Origin: an uncultured Eubacteriales bacterium
Lineage (GTDB): Bacteria; Bacillota; Clostridia; Oscillospirales; CAG-382
Reading direction: 5' to 3'
Assembly (NCBI GenBank): GCA_900548115.1
Contig: URJL01000045.1
Span: 1-16,106, forward strand
DNA: 16,106 nt
The position numbers and the translations under genes are program-made. The notes below the pieces were generated by a model. That model was given only the letters and a program-made list of their open reading frames with translations, was not told the origin of the DNA and did not search any database. The stretch's first letter is position 1. Each line of letters starts with the position of its first letter. Positions 1-6,949 of this stretch are shown piece after piece.

Positions 1-37
1 AAGACGGAGAAAGCTTTTGCTTTCTCCGTCTTTTTTT
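1..37 (+). terminator. Rho-independent terminator of a gene off the left edge
   Basis: A perfect 14-bp inverted repeat (1-14 with 19-32) closes on a TTTT loop and runs into seven T residues at 31-37. This is a textbook intrinsic terminator in the plus direction, so it should end a plus-strand transcript from outside the window. The stem starts exactly at base 1, so whether it also works for the minus-strand genes cannot be judged: the bases after the minus-strand stem are missing. Confidence 0.8.
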
Positions 38-242
38 ATTTTCCTCTCGGTTTTTGTGTACTCTTCCCGTTGTCGCCAAAAGGCATCAAAAGGCATCAAG
101 CGGTGCCAAAAGGCGCTGAGGGGCGCTTATTAACGGAACGCCGGGTGCGCTCTCGCCGCAGACAAACGGCACGGCTTTCGGGGATGATTTTCATTTTCAC
201 TCAGCGGACTTGGCGGAGACGGTTATCGAAAAATGTCTTCTT
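38..242. other. Non-coding gap with a short tandem repeat
   Basis: No credible gene lies between the left terminator and the end of the minus-strand hydrolase gene. The stretch contains a 10-bp-period repeat at 77-116. I see no clear terminator for the hydrolase gene here, unless the hairpin at 1-32 also serves it. Short open frames that cross this stretch have no family resemblance and no good ribosome binding site. Confidence 0.6.
77..116. repeat. 10-bp tandem repeat, four units
   Basis: Units of 10 bases follow one another: caaaaggcat twice exactly (77-86, 87-96), then a diverged caagcggtgc (97-106) and caaaaggcgc (107-116). It lies in non-coding DNA downstream of the minus-strand hydrolase gene. 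No function is evident. Confidence 0.7.
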
Positions 243-974
243 TCAAAACCGAATGTCCGCCCACACAGGCAGATGATCGCTTGCGGAGTCTTTGCCGATT
301 CCGCTGTTCAGAAGCTCGATCTTGTCGTTCAGAAAGATATAATCAATGCGGCTGCTCGGCTTTTCGGTCGGAAAAGTGCAGACGCACAGATCTTCCGCGC
401 TTTGATACTTGCGAAAAAGCGGGGACAAGACCGCGTCCGTCGGCACGGCATTGAAATCGCCAAGCAAAACAGTTGGCACTTTCTCCGAGTCCAGCAATTT
501 TTCACAAAGTGCAACCGCGTTTTTTCGTTCGGCGTCCGAAAGCCCGAAATGCGACGACAAAACCGTAAGCTTCTTTCCGTCGTCAAGCGAAAAGGTACAT
601 CGCAAGACCGATCGGCTTTCCACGTTCTGCGGGACTTTTCCGTCCGCGATCGAGTCGGGAATCGGAATCACCTCCGCCGATTCGATGGGAAAGCGGCTGA
701 CCATCGCGTTTCCGTACGGCTCGGTTCCGCCGACGAGGGTCGAGCGACCGAATACGGAGTGAAATCCCAGCGAAGCGCCGATCGTCTGCGCCTGTTCCGT
801 ATATTCCTCCGTCAGCCCCTTGCCGCGCACTTCGTTCAGCACACAGATATCCGCGCCGACGCGGCGAACGGTGTCTGCCGTTTTTTCAAGATCGATCACC
901 GCGCGGTGTTCGGCAAGCCGAAGCGCGTGATCCTCTCCGTGCTGAATATTGTAAGTCATAATGCGAAGTTCCAT
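243..974 (-). CDS. Endonuclease/exonuclease/phosphatase family hydrolase
   Basis: A 243-residue protein of the EEP superfamily (DNase I/AP-endonuclease/phosphodiesterase fold), whose members hydrolyse phosphodiester or phosphomonoester bonds with a divalent metal. The family's catalytic signatures appear in order: TYNIQHG with Asn9, LNEV with metal-binding Glu48, SSHFG with His142, LGDFN with Asp173/Asn175, SRIDYIF with Asp211, and the terminal SDHLPV with Asp233-His234. The length suits a single-domain enzyme. The frame stays open upstream to 1163, but the extension is Lys/Arg/Phe low-complexity and crosses tandem repeats, while ATG 974 gives MELRIMTYNI, the normal beginning of this fold, with a GGAAAG ribosome binding site 10 bases ahead. 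No signal peptide, so probably cytoplasmic. The substrate (DNA, RNA, lipid or sugar phosphate) cannot be told from sequence. It lies downstream of two surface-protein genes on the same strand and may be transcribed separately. Confidence 0.88.
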   Translation of the reverse strand: MELRIMTYNIQHGEDHALRLAEHRAVIDLEKTADTVRRVGADICVLNEVRGKGLTEEYTEQAQTIGASLGFHSVFGRSTLVGGTEPYGNAMVSRFPIESAEVIPIPDSIADGKVPQNVESRSVLRCTFSLDDGKKLTVLSSHFGLSDAERKNAVALCEKLLDSEKVPTVLLGDFNAVPTDAVLSPLFRKYQSAEDLCVCTFPTEKPSSRIDYIFLNDKIELLNSGIGKDSASDHLPVWADIRF

Positions 975-992
975 ATTTTTCACACTTTCCGT

Positions 993-1020
993 TTCCGACC
1001 TTCCGACCTCCCGACCTTCC
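993..1020. repeat. 8-bp tandem repeat upstream of the EEP gene
   Basis: Three 8-base units (ttccgacc at 993-1000 and 1001-1008, tcccgacc at 1009-1016) plus a partial fourth. On the minus strand this is a GGTCGGAA run ending about 19 bases before the EEP start codon, just before its ribosome binding site. Slippage here would change leader length, or the frame if translation began upstream. Confidence 0.75.
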
Positions 1021-1031
1021 GTCAGTTTCTT

Positions 1032-1096
1032 TTTTCGCAAGGCTTTCTTTTTCAAAAAGCATTCTTTTCGCAAAGCATTTTTTCGTAAAGCAAAAA
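1032..1096. repeat. Degenerate 16-17-bp tandem repeat, four units
   Basis: Four successive units of the form TTTTCGCAAAGCATTT: 1032-1047, 1048-1064, 1065-1080 and 1081-1096. They share the T-run, CGCAA and AGCA/GGCT core but differ at several bases. The block fills the gap between the SLH gene ending at 1175 and the EEP gene, and overlaps the weak terminator-like hairpin at 1092-1111. Confidence 0.65.
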
Positions 1097-1141
1097 AGGC
1101 GCCGAAAGCGCGGGGGACAAAACGGTTGAAAAAGCCGTTTT
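1092..1141 (-). terminator. Weak terminator-like hairpins after the short SLH gene
   Basis: Downstream of the SLH gene on the minus strand are two candidate hairpins. One is a 7-bp stem, AAAACGG paired with CCGTTTT (1135-1141 with 1119-1125), ending in four T residues. The other is a 4-bp GCGC stem (1108-1111 with 1099-1102) followed after one C by six T residues (1097-1092). Neither is strong alone, but they are correctly placed to end transcription before the EEP gene. Confidence 0.4.
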
Positions 1142-1174
1142 TAAGCCCGTGCCTTCGGCACAATTTCCTGCAGT

Positions 1175-2542
1175 TTATTCTTTCGTTCCGCCGATTGCCT
1201 CAAAGGCTTCTTCGGGAATGATATCGTAAAAATATTCCACCAAAACCGTCTTGTATTTGGTTGCGCAATCGCTCACGATAGCGTTGAACTCACCGATACA
1301 GGTATCACACAGACCGTAATATTCATCACGGATCTCCGACATGATCGCACCGTAATTTTCGGTAACGTATTCGGGCGTGATCAGCTTGGTTTCACTGTCG
1401 GCAATGATATCCGCCAAAACGCCCTGCATTTTCTTATAGAAGGGGGATATTTCACTCTGATGTGTAAAGCGCTTGCGGCTCTTGAGGTCGGCAAGCAGCT
1501 TCTCCATCTCTTCGATCACGATATCGTCCTGTGTGAGATCTTCGACGGGATCGGGCTTTTCGGGATCAGTCGTTCCGCCGGTACTGCCGCCCGTGCTTCC
1601 ACCCGTGCTTCCGCCCGTGCTTCCGCCTGTGCTTCCGCCGGTACTGCCGCCCGTGCTTCCCCCCGTGCTTCCGCCGGTGCTTCCGCCCGTGCTTCCACCG
1701 GTGTTTCCACCGGTGCTTCCGCCGGTACTTCCGCCCGTGCTTCCGCCCGTGCTTCCACCCGTGCTTCCGCCGGTACTGCCGCCCGTGCTTCCGCCCGTAC
1801 TTCCGCCGGTACTTCCGCCGGTACTTCCGCCCGTGCTTCCGCCGGTCGTACCCTTATCCTCCGTCTTCTCCTGAACAAACAGGGCAAAAAGACGGGCAAA
1901 CTCGTCACGGGTGATATCCTGCTTTGCGCGGAAGACGCCGCCGTCCTCGAGCTTCATAAAGCCGTTGGAAATGACGGTCGCCACGCTTTCCTTCGCCCAG
2001 TCGGACACCTCGTCCGACACAGTGACGTCCTGAATCTTGTAAAGCCCCAAAATGCGGTTCAGGATCACACAAACCTGCTCGCGCGATACCGTTGCGCTGC
2101 CGCGGAAAGTGCCGTCCTCATAGCCCGCAATATAGCCCTGCTGTTTGGCAATGAGCGCGTCGTCATAATACCAGTTTTCCGCCGTCACATCGGGAAAAGT
2201 CTCCTGTGCCTTTGCCGTGTAACCGAAAAGCTTATTGACCATTTTGCAGAATTCGGCGCGGGTAAGGCTGTTTGCGGCACGGAAGCTTCCGTCCTCATAG
2301 CCGTGCAAAACACCCGCTTCCTTCAGCTTGGAGACGGCTTTTTCAAGCTCCGAACCTGTCGGAACATCGAAGAAAACGTCGCCGAGCTTTACGACGACCG
2401 GCGTTCCGTCGATCGGAGGAGCCGTTTGCTCCTCTGCAATTTTCCCCGCCGTCGTCGGCTGATCGGCAAAAACTGCGGCGGATGACGCTGTAAGAAGCGC
2501 CGCAAGCAGCAGAGAAAGAACCATTTTTGTCTGTTTGCGCAT
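1175..2542 (-). CDS. SLH-domain surface protein with (GGST)n linker
   Basis: A secreted 455-residue protein. A Sec signal peptide (basic MRKQTK, hydrophobic core, probable cleavage after AVFA at residue 26) is followed by three SLH motifs at about 58-105, 115-165 and 175-225; motifs 1 and 2 carry GYEDGSFR- and TRAEF-type signatures, while motif 3 keeps the TRDEF part. SLH triplets bind pyruvylated secondary cell-wall polymer, so the protein is probably wall-anchored. Residues about 234-321 are 22 GGST-type units (one GGNT), a flexible linker. The last 130 residues form a charged, predicted helical domain that I do not recognise. ATG 2548 also exists, but the ribosome binding site AGAGG (2554-2550) is one base from it and seven from ATG 2542, which decides the start. 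It is tandem with the larger SLH gene upstream, separated by a strong hairpin, and may have its own expression. Confidence 0.85.
   Translation of the reverse strand: MRKQTKMVLSLLLAALLTASSAAVFADQPTTAGKIAEEQTAPPIDGTPVVVKLGDVFFDVPTGSELEKAVSKLKEAGVLHGYEDGSFRAANSLTRAEFCKMVNKLFGYTAKAQETFPDVTAENWYYDDALIAKQQGYIAGYEDGTFRGSATVSREQVCVILNRILGLYKIQDVTVSDEVSDWAKESVATVISNGFMKLEDGGVFRAKQDITRDEFARLFALFVQEKTEDKGTTGGSTGGSTGGSTGGSTGGSTGGSTGGSTGGSTGGSTGGSTGGSTGGNTGGSTGGSTGGSTGGSTGGSTGGSTGGSTGGSTGGSTGGSTGGTTDPEKPDPVEDLTQDDIVIEEMEKLLADLKSRKRFTHQSEISPFYKKMQGVLADIIADSETKLITPEYVTENYGAIMSEIRDEYYGLCDTCIGEFNAIVSDCATKYKTVLVEYFYDIIPEEAFEAIGGTKE
1581..1844 (-). repeat. 22 x 12-bp tandem repeat encoding GGST
   Basis: Twenty-two in-register 12-base units inside the SLH gene, each encoding Gly-Gly-Ser-Thr except unit 11 in plus-strand order, which encodes GGNT. 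Units vary mainly at third codon positions (gtgcttccgccc, gtacttccgccg, gtactgccgccc). Flanking GGTT/GTT codons look like decayed edges. The 12-base period keeps the frame, so changes in copy number alter linker length without breaking the gene. Confidence 0.95.
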
Positions 2543-2548
2543 ATGCAT

Positions 2549-2662
2549 ACCTCTTTTCTTTTTCGCCGTGCAAAACGGCGGCTCTTGCCGTTTTCGAAGG
2601 AATCCCGCACCTTTTTTTCACGTTATCGAGAAAAAGCCGCGGAAAATTTGTCCCCTGAAAAC
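2549..2662 (-). promoter_or_regulatory. Leader region of the short SLH gene with a hairpin
   Basis: No convincing -35/-10 pair is visible. The region holds an 8-bp inverted repeat AAAACGGC / GCCGTTTT (2587-2594 with 2572-2579, 7-base loop). In minus-strand transcripts this hairpin ends in four T residues about 20 bases before the AGAGG ribosome binding site. It could be a weak attenuator or an mRNA-stabilising leader hairpin. Confidence 0.35.
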
Positions 2663-2692
2663 GTTGTGGGTAAAACAACGTTTACCCACAAC
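2663..2692 (-). terminator. Terminator hairpin after the long SLH gene
   Basis: A perfect 12-bp stem, GTTGTGGGTAAA (2663-2674) with TTTACCCACAAC (2681-2692) and a 6-base loop, lies 15 bases after the stop codon of the long SLH gene. On the minus strand it is followed by GTTTTC, a short T-run. Stem strength and placement favour an intrinsic terminator, perhaps a partial one allowing read-through to the short SLH gene. Confidence 0.6.
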
Positions 2693-2706
2693 ACTCGATC
2701 GATTTT

Positions 2707-5700
2707 TTACTTCAGGATCTTTTGGATCAGTACATAATCGCTGTTGACCGTGAGCTTATATTCCGTATTGTCGGCATTGTGTTCAACCTTCACGGTAAAG
2801 GTGCTGCCGAATTTTGCGGTAAGCTTCGAGACAACCTTCTTCGCGTCGAGCGACTTTCCTTTCACGGTAATTACCGTGCCACTGACCGAAATTCCCTTCT
2901 TGCCGTCGGCATACTGCTTCAGCAAATCGGAAAGCTTCTTCGTAACGGTCTTTACGCCGTCGGTTACGGTCACGGTCTCGTTGTCCGAGCCGACCGTAAC
3001 GATTACGGTGTTGTCTGCATCAAAGCCGAGCTTATCGTAGATCAGATCCTTTGCCTTATCATAGGCCACGGGAAGCTTATCGGTGAACAGGGTCTCGGTC
3101 GCCGTGTTCCACAAATCGGAATTGTTCTTGTCAACGAGCTTGCGTACAAGCTCCCGTACGCGATTTCTCGCCTCGTCCACCTTGCCGTTCTGCAGGAAGG
3201 TTACTTTATCGATCAGACGGTCAAGATAGCCGCCGATGCGCGAAACGGTTGCTTCAATCGCATCGTCCAGTTCGCTCTCGGGTACGTTATCGACAAACCA
3301 TGTGCCGGCATCGGTCGAGAGAACGGCGAGCTTATAAATCAGCGCGTAGTAGTCGGAAGCCGAGCGCATATAGTAGCCGTCGGTCTTCTTGTCGAGAATC
3401 GACTCAACCTTCAGAAGCTGTTCAATCTCGGCAATATACGGATTAAGGGTATAATACTTGTTGTCCTTGATGGCGGGATCGATCTTGCCGACGAAGAAGC
3501 GGTCATATTCGGGAATAAGAACCTGCTCTACGGGATCGACCGTGATGAGACAGCAGGTGTTGACATACTGCTTCGTGCCGTCGTATGCGGGATCGGTCAC
3601 GGTTGCCTTTACGGCATCAACCTGTGTACGGTAAGCGTCGAGCGTCTTGTTGAAAATGTCCTTTGCAACCGCGTCATCGAGAATCTTGAAGATTGCCGAA
3701 GGAAGCTTTGCCTTGATCTCATCGTACGTCGTGCTTGCAAGCTTCTTGCTCAGCGCAAGGATGATAAACTTGCGGTCGGCGTCCACGAGGAAGGTATCGT
3801 CATTCTTGAGGCTTGTGATAAATTCTTCAATCTTGTCTTCGTATGCTGCGGAGGCAACCTCTACAGCGCGGTCGACAAAAGCGGCATCCTTATCGGTTGC
3901 GGCATGGATCGTGTCGGCTGCTTTATCGGCAAAGCTGTCCCGAAGCGCATTGTCGGTACTAACAACCTTGCAAACCTGTTCAATCATGGAAGCAAGATTC
4001 GCATCGCTCGAAAGAATATATTCGATCACAGCCGCCTTGTCGGTACGGATGCGATTCTTTGCCGACACGGGATCGGCTTCGATCATAGCCATGATCTGTG
4101 CGTCGGTATATCCGGGAAGGAGCGGGCGGAGGTACGGAAGCAGGATCGCTCTGCCCTCGGGCGTCTCCACGAGATAATCGATCCAGAAGCCTTCGTTATC
4201 GTTCATGAACGAACGGAGCAAGTTCTTGCCGTCCGCCGTCTTGAGATAAGCGGCGGTTGCGGTATATTCGCTCGACGAGGTGTTTCCGAGATGCGAAGCA
4301 ACCGTTTTGATTCCTTCGGCAAGAAGCGTCTTGTCGTTCAGGATCATGTCTTCGATGGATTCCTTGGTATAGCGGCGGATCGTCCCCTCGCCGAGAAGGT
4401 TGATCAGACGGTAATTGTACATAAAGTTACCGATCTTTCCGTCGTTTCCTACCGGCGTATAGCTTACGCCAAAAGCGTTGATGCTTCTGCCGTAGGCTTC
4501 GCCGAGAATCTTCTGCATTGCCACAACGGCACTGCTGTTTGCAAGGTAAAGTCCGTCGAGCACGCTCTTGACCGCTTCGGTGTCGGGCGCATACGGAACG
4601 TCAACGGCAATGTTGCCCGCCGTGCCGAGATAACTCGAAAGATTGAGATGAACCTTTAAGAAGGTGAACATATAGTAGACATCGAGGTCGCGGTAAACGG
4701 CGATCGTGCTGTCAAACTTCTTCCACTCGGTGCCTTCCTTGAAGTACCAGTCACCGGGAACCATGTGTTTTACATCTTTGTTGTAGGTTGCGGAGATATT
4801 CGACTTGTTTGCAACATAACCCGCAAGCTCGGCTTCATCCAAAGCGTCGGTCGCGGTCGTGATGTCGGCATCGGCAACCTTTTCACCCGATGCGATGTTT
4901 TCAACCTTGTTGCGTTCTTCGTCGATTTCCCAGAAGGTTACGGTAAAGGTTTCCCCGATCCATTTTGCATAAACGGTAATGCTCGCCGTCACCTTTGTGG
5001 TATCGGTAAATTCGATTCCGTGTTCGTCAAACCATCCGCCAAAGGTAAAGCCGGTCTTGATCGGCGCGGTCGGAAGCATTACGGTCGTATTGTACGGAAT
5101 GTTTTCGATCTTGTGATATTCATCCGCGCCGTTTTTGAAGATCACGGTGTAAAGCGCCGTCGTCCACTTTGCCTTGACCGTGATGTTGTCGGTCACGGGC
5201 GTCGCGGCGGTAAATTCCTTTTCGACGCCGCCCTCGGTGTAGAACCAGCCGGCAAACATAAATCCTGTCTTGGTCGGCGCGGTCGGAAGCGCTGTGGTCT
5301 CGTCGTATTTTACGTTGACGGTCGTTGCACTCTCGCCGTTGTCGGGATCGAAGGTGACGGTAAAGGTCTTCTTTTCGTAGTAAGGGTATACCTCGATATC
5401 GTTGTTAACCTTTACGGTGCTTGTAAATACGGTCTTGCGGTTGTGGATTTTATCACTGTCGGTCGCATAATAGTACCAATACTTCGCGTCATAACCGGTC
5501 TTTGCGGGAATGGCGGGAATCTTGGAGGCGTCAAGCGTGCTTCCGCTGCGTACATTATAGGTCGCGCCGGTGATGAGCGTGCCGTCTTCGTAACGGAAAT
5601 TTACCGTGTAATAGTTTGCAACCGTTCCGCCTCCGCCGGGAACCACGATGATGGGGGGCTTCTTATCCTCCTTCGGTCCCGTTCCGGCGTCCTTGTTGCC

Positions 5701-6732
5701 GACGCGGGTGGTATCGTGATTCAGTCGACCGGTACCCGATGCGCTTCCGCCGTCGACCGTACGGTCAAGGAAGGTCGCGGGGGTATTGTAGACTGCGTTC
5801 TTAAAGAGCGCTTCATCGCTGTAGTGCAAGAAGTTTACGGTTCCGTTCACGTCGTTGGTGACGATGAGCGTACCGAGCTTCACATTCTTGAAGGTTACGG
5901 TTCCCTCGCCGCCGCGAAGAAGAATGCGCCCCTTCACATCGACGTTTTCGATTATGATATCGGCAGTGCTGAGACCGTCACCGATGATGAGATCGCCGTT
6001 TATGTAAGAGGAAGAGATTCGAACAGTATTGCCCGCGCCGATGTTGTCGCCGGTGATGATGACCTCTCCCTCACTGTTTCCGACCGTAATTTCACCGCCG
6101 ACACGCACATACGCCGCAAAGATATTATCCATGATCTGGGCAAATTCCTCGCGGGTTATGTAGTTGCGTCCGCGGATGGTGCCGTCGCCGTAGCCCTGAA
6201 CGTAATGACGGTCAAGGAAAGCGCAGACAGCTGCCTCGGCGTAACCGTCGACCGTGTCGCGGTCGGTATAGTTATAAAGCAGTTCGGTTCCCATTGAGCT
6301 TACGACCAGCGCGCGTGAAATGACCACCATCGCGTCCTCACGCGTAATCGGCTCGTTCGGACGCATGTTGCCCGAATCGTCGCCCGCAAAGGTCTTCATG
6401 TTGACTGCCTTTGCAATGTCGTCGTAGAACCAGTCGCCGGGATTTACATCGCTGTATTTGCCTGCAATATCCGCCTTGATCTCGGCGCCGAACGCGCGGT
6501 TGATGATCGCCGCCATCTGCGCTCTCGTAAGGCGCTCCTGCGGACGGATTGTGCCGTCGCCGTAGCCGGTAAGAAGTCCGTTGTTCACGGCGTCGGTCAT
6601 GGCGGCATACGACCATCCCGTAGGGAAGTCGGAAAATCCGGCAAGGTTCGCAGCCGATGCCGTAAACGGTACAGCCGTAAGGATCAGCATTACAGCCATC
6701 ACCGCTGCTAAGATGCTTCTGAGTTTTCTCAT
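2707..6732 (-). CDS. Large SLH-anchored surface protein with InlB-type repeats
   Basis: A 1341-residue secreted protein. A signal peptide (cleavage probably after TASA, residue 27) precedes three SLH motifs at about 34-80, 93-140 and 155-205 (GYGDGTIR, TRAQM, TREEF), expected to bind cell-wall polymer. Residues about 211-300 alternate short hydrophobic strands with Gly/Asn turns (VIITGDNIGAGNTVRI), as in a small right-handed beta-helix. A charged linker ends in a Pro/Gly stretch near 357. Repeats ending in AKW at about 457-522 and 524-590 match the Listeria-Bacteroides InlB-type family (Flg_new), with diverged copies before (366-455) and after (591-670). Residues about 671-1230 are mostly helical and match nothing I know; 1231-1341 look beta-rich. 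The ribosome binding site GAAAGGATG runs into ATG 6741, so ATG 6732 is the better start. A strong promoter lies upstream. The role is probably surface structure or adhesion; no catalytic motif is seen. Confidence 0.85.
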   Translation of the reverse strand: MRKLRSILAAVMAVMLILTAVPFTASAANLAGFSDFPTGWSYAAMTDAVNNGLLTGYGDGTIRPQERLTRAQMAAIINRAFGAEIKADIAGKYSDVNPGDWFYDDIAKAVNMKTFAGDDSGNMRPNEPITREDAMVVISRALVVSSMGTELLYNYTDRDTVDGYAEAAVCAFLDRHYVQGYGDGTIRGRNYITREEFAQIMDNIFAAYVRVGGEITVGNSEGEVIITGDNIGAGNTVRISSSYINGDLIIGDGLSTADIIIENVDVKGRILLRGGEGTVTFKNVKLGTLIVTNDVNGTVNFLHYSDEALFKNAVYNTPATFLDRTVDGGSASGTGRLNHDTTRVGNKDAGTGPKEDKKPPIIVVPGGGGTVANYYTVNFRYEDGTLITGATYNVRSGSTLDASKIPAIPAKTGYDAKYWYYYATDSDKIHNRKTVFTSTVKVNNDIEVYPYYEKKTFTVTFDPDNGESATTVNVKYDETTALPTAPTKTGFMFAGWFYTEGGVEKEFTAATPVTDNITVKAKWTTALYTVIFKNGADEYHKIENIPYNTTVMLPTAPIKTGFTFGGWFDEHGIEFTDTTKVTASITVYAKWIGETFTVTFWEIDEERNKVENIASGEKVADADITTATDALDEAELAGYVANKSNISATYNKDVKHMVPGDWYFKEGTEWKKFDSTIAVYRDLDVYYMFTFLKVHLNLSSYLGTAGNIAVDVPYAPDTEAVKSVLDGLYLANSSAVVAMQKILGEAYGRSINAFGVSYTPVGNDGKIGNFMYNYRLINLLGEGTIRRYTKESIEDMILNDKTLLAEGIKTVASHLGNTSSSEYTATAAYLKTADGKNLLRSFMNDNEGFWIDYLVETPEGRAILLPYLRPLLPGYTDAQIMAMIEADPVSAKNRIRTDKAAVIEYILSSDANLASMIEQVCKVVSTDNALRDSFADKAADTIHAATDKDAAFVDRAVEVASAAYEDKIEEFITSLKNDDTFLVDADRKFIILALSKKLASTTYDEIKAKLPSAIFKILDDAVAKDIFNKTLDAYRTQVDAVKATVTDPAYDGTKQYVNTCCLITVDPVEQVLIPEYDRFFVGKIDPAIKDNKYYTLNPYIAEIEQLLKVESILDKKTDGYYMRSASDYYALIYKLAVLSTDAGTWFVDNVPESELDDAIEATVSRIGGYLDRLIDKVTFLQNGKVDEARNRVRELVRKLVDKNNSDLWNTATETLFTDKLPVAYDKAKDLIYDKLGFDADNTVIVTVGSDNETVTVTDGVKTVTKKLSDLLKQYADGKKGISVSGTVITVKGKSLDAKKVVSKLTAKFGSTFTVKVEHNADNTEYKLTVNSDYVLIQKILK

Positions 6733-6815
6733 GCTCTTCATCCTTTCTTATGTGTAACACTCCGAGTCGGCACGGACAGAAAAAGAATCTCCGTCCATCA
6801 TACCGACTATACAAC
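6733..6815 (-). promoter_or_regulatory. 5' leader of the long SLH gene with a two-part hairpin
   Basis: Between the predicted transcription start (about 6815) and ATG 6732 is an imperfect stem: GTCGG/CCGAC (6766-6770 with 6803-6807) outside ACGGA/TCCGT (6772-6776 with 6790-6794), separated by a lopsided internal loop. It could stabilise an abundant surface-protein mRNA. It ends about 20 bases before the ribosome binding site. Confidence 0.4.
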
Positions 6816-6821
6816 ATATAT

Positions 6822-6850
6822 ATAATATACCGAAATTGCGTTTTTGTCAA
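6822..6850 (-). promoter_or_regulatory. Sigma-A promoter of the long SLH gene
   Basis: On the minus strand, TTGACA (6850-6845), a 17-base spacer, then TATTAT (6827-6822). The -35 is perfect and the -10 has one mismatch to TATAAT. An AT-rich run follows. The predicted start is near 6815, giving a leader of about 80 bases. Such a strong promoter fits an abundant S-layer-type protein. Confidence 0.85.
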
Positions 6851-6949
6851 GCAAAAAACAGGCGTTTTCCATAAAAACGTGCAAAAAGTTTGTTTCACAC
6901 CGCGTCGACTGCGGCATGAACAACAGTGAAAAAAGGGTCTGTGCGATAC

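Noticed and set aside
210..1088. Plus-strand open frame of about 290 codons at the left end
   Set aside because: It is antisense to the EEP gene, which carries all catalytic motifs of its family. The plus frame has no recognisable motif or ribosome binding site.
1032..1116. A CRISPR-like array from the repeated 16-bp units
   Set aside because: Units are directly adjacent without spacers and diverge from each other; no cas gene is present.
975..1163. N-terminal extension of the EEP protein to 1163
   Set aside because: The added residues are Lys/Arg/Phe low-complexity derived from tandem repeats, while ATG 974 begins exactly at the conserved fold with a ribosome binding site.
1460..2485. Plus-strand open frames with PPVLPPVL or ARASA repeats
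   Set aside because: They are antisense readings of the 12-bp GGST repeat, which keeps every frame open. The minus frame has a signal peptide, SLH motifs and a ribosome binding site.
2663..2692. DnaA boxes near an origin, since TTACCCACA occurs in both arms of the hairpin
   Set aside because: The motif differs from TTATCCACA at a conserved position, there is only one inverted pair, no AT-rich unwinding region and no dnaA or dnaN nearby. A terminator hairpin explains it.
2722..4659. Long plus-strand open frame opposite the large SLH gene
   Set aside because: No family features or ribosome binding site. The sense frame shows a signal peptide and known repeats, so this is a composition shadow.
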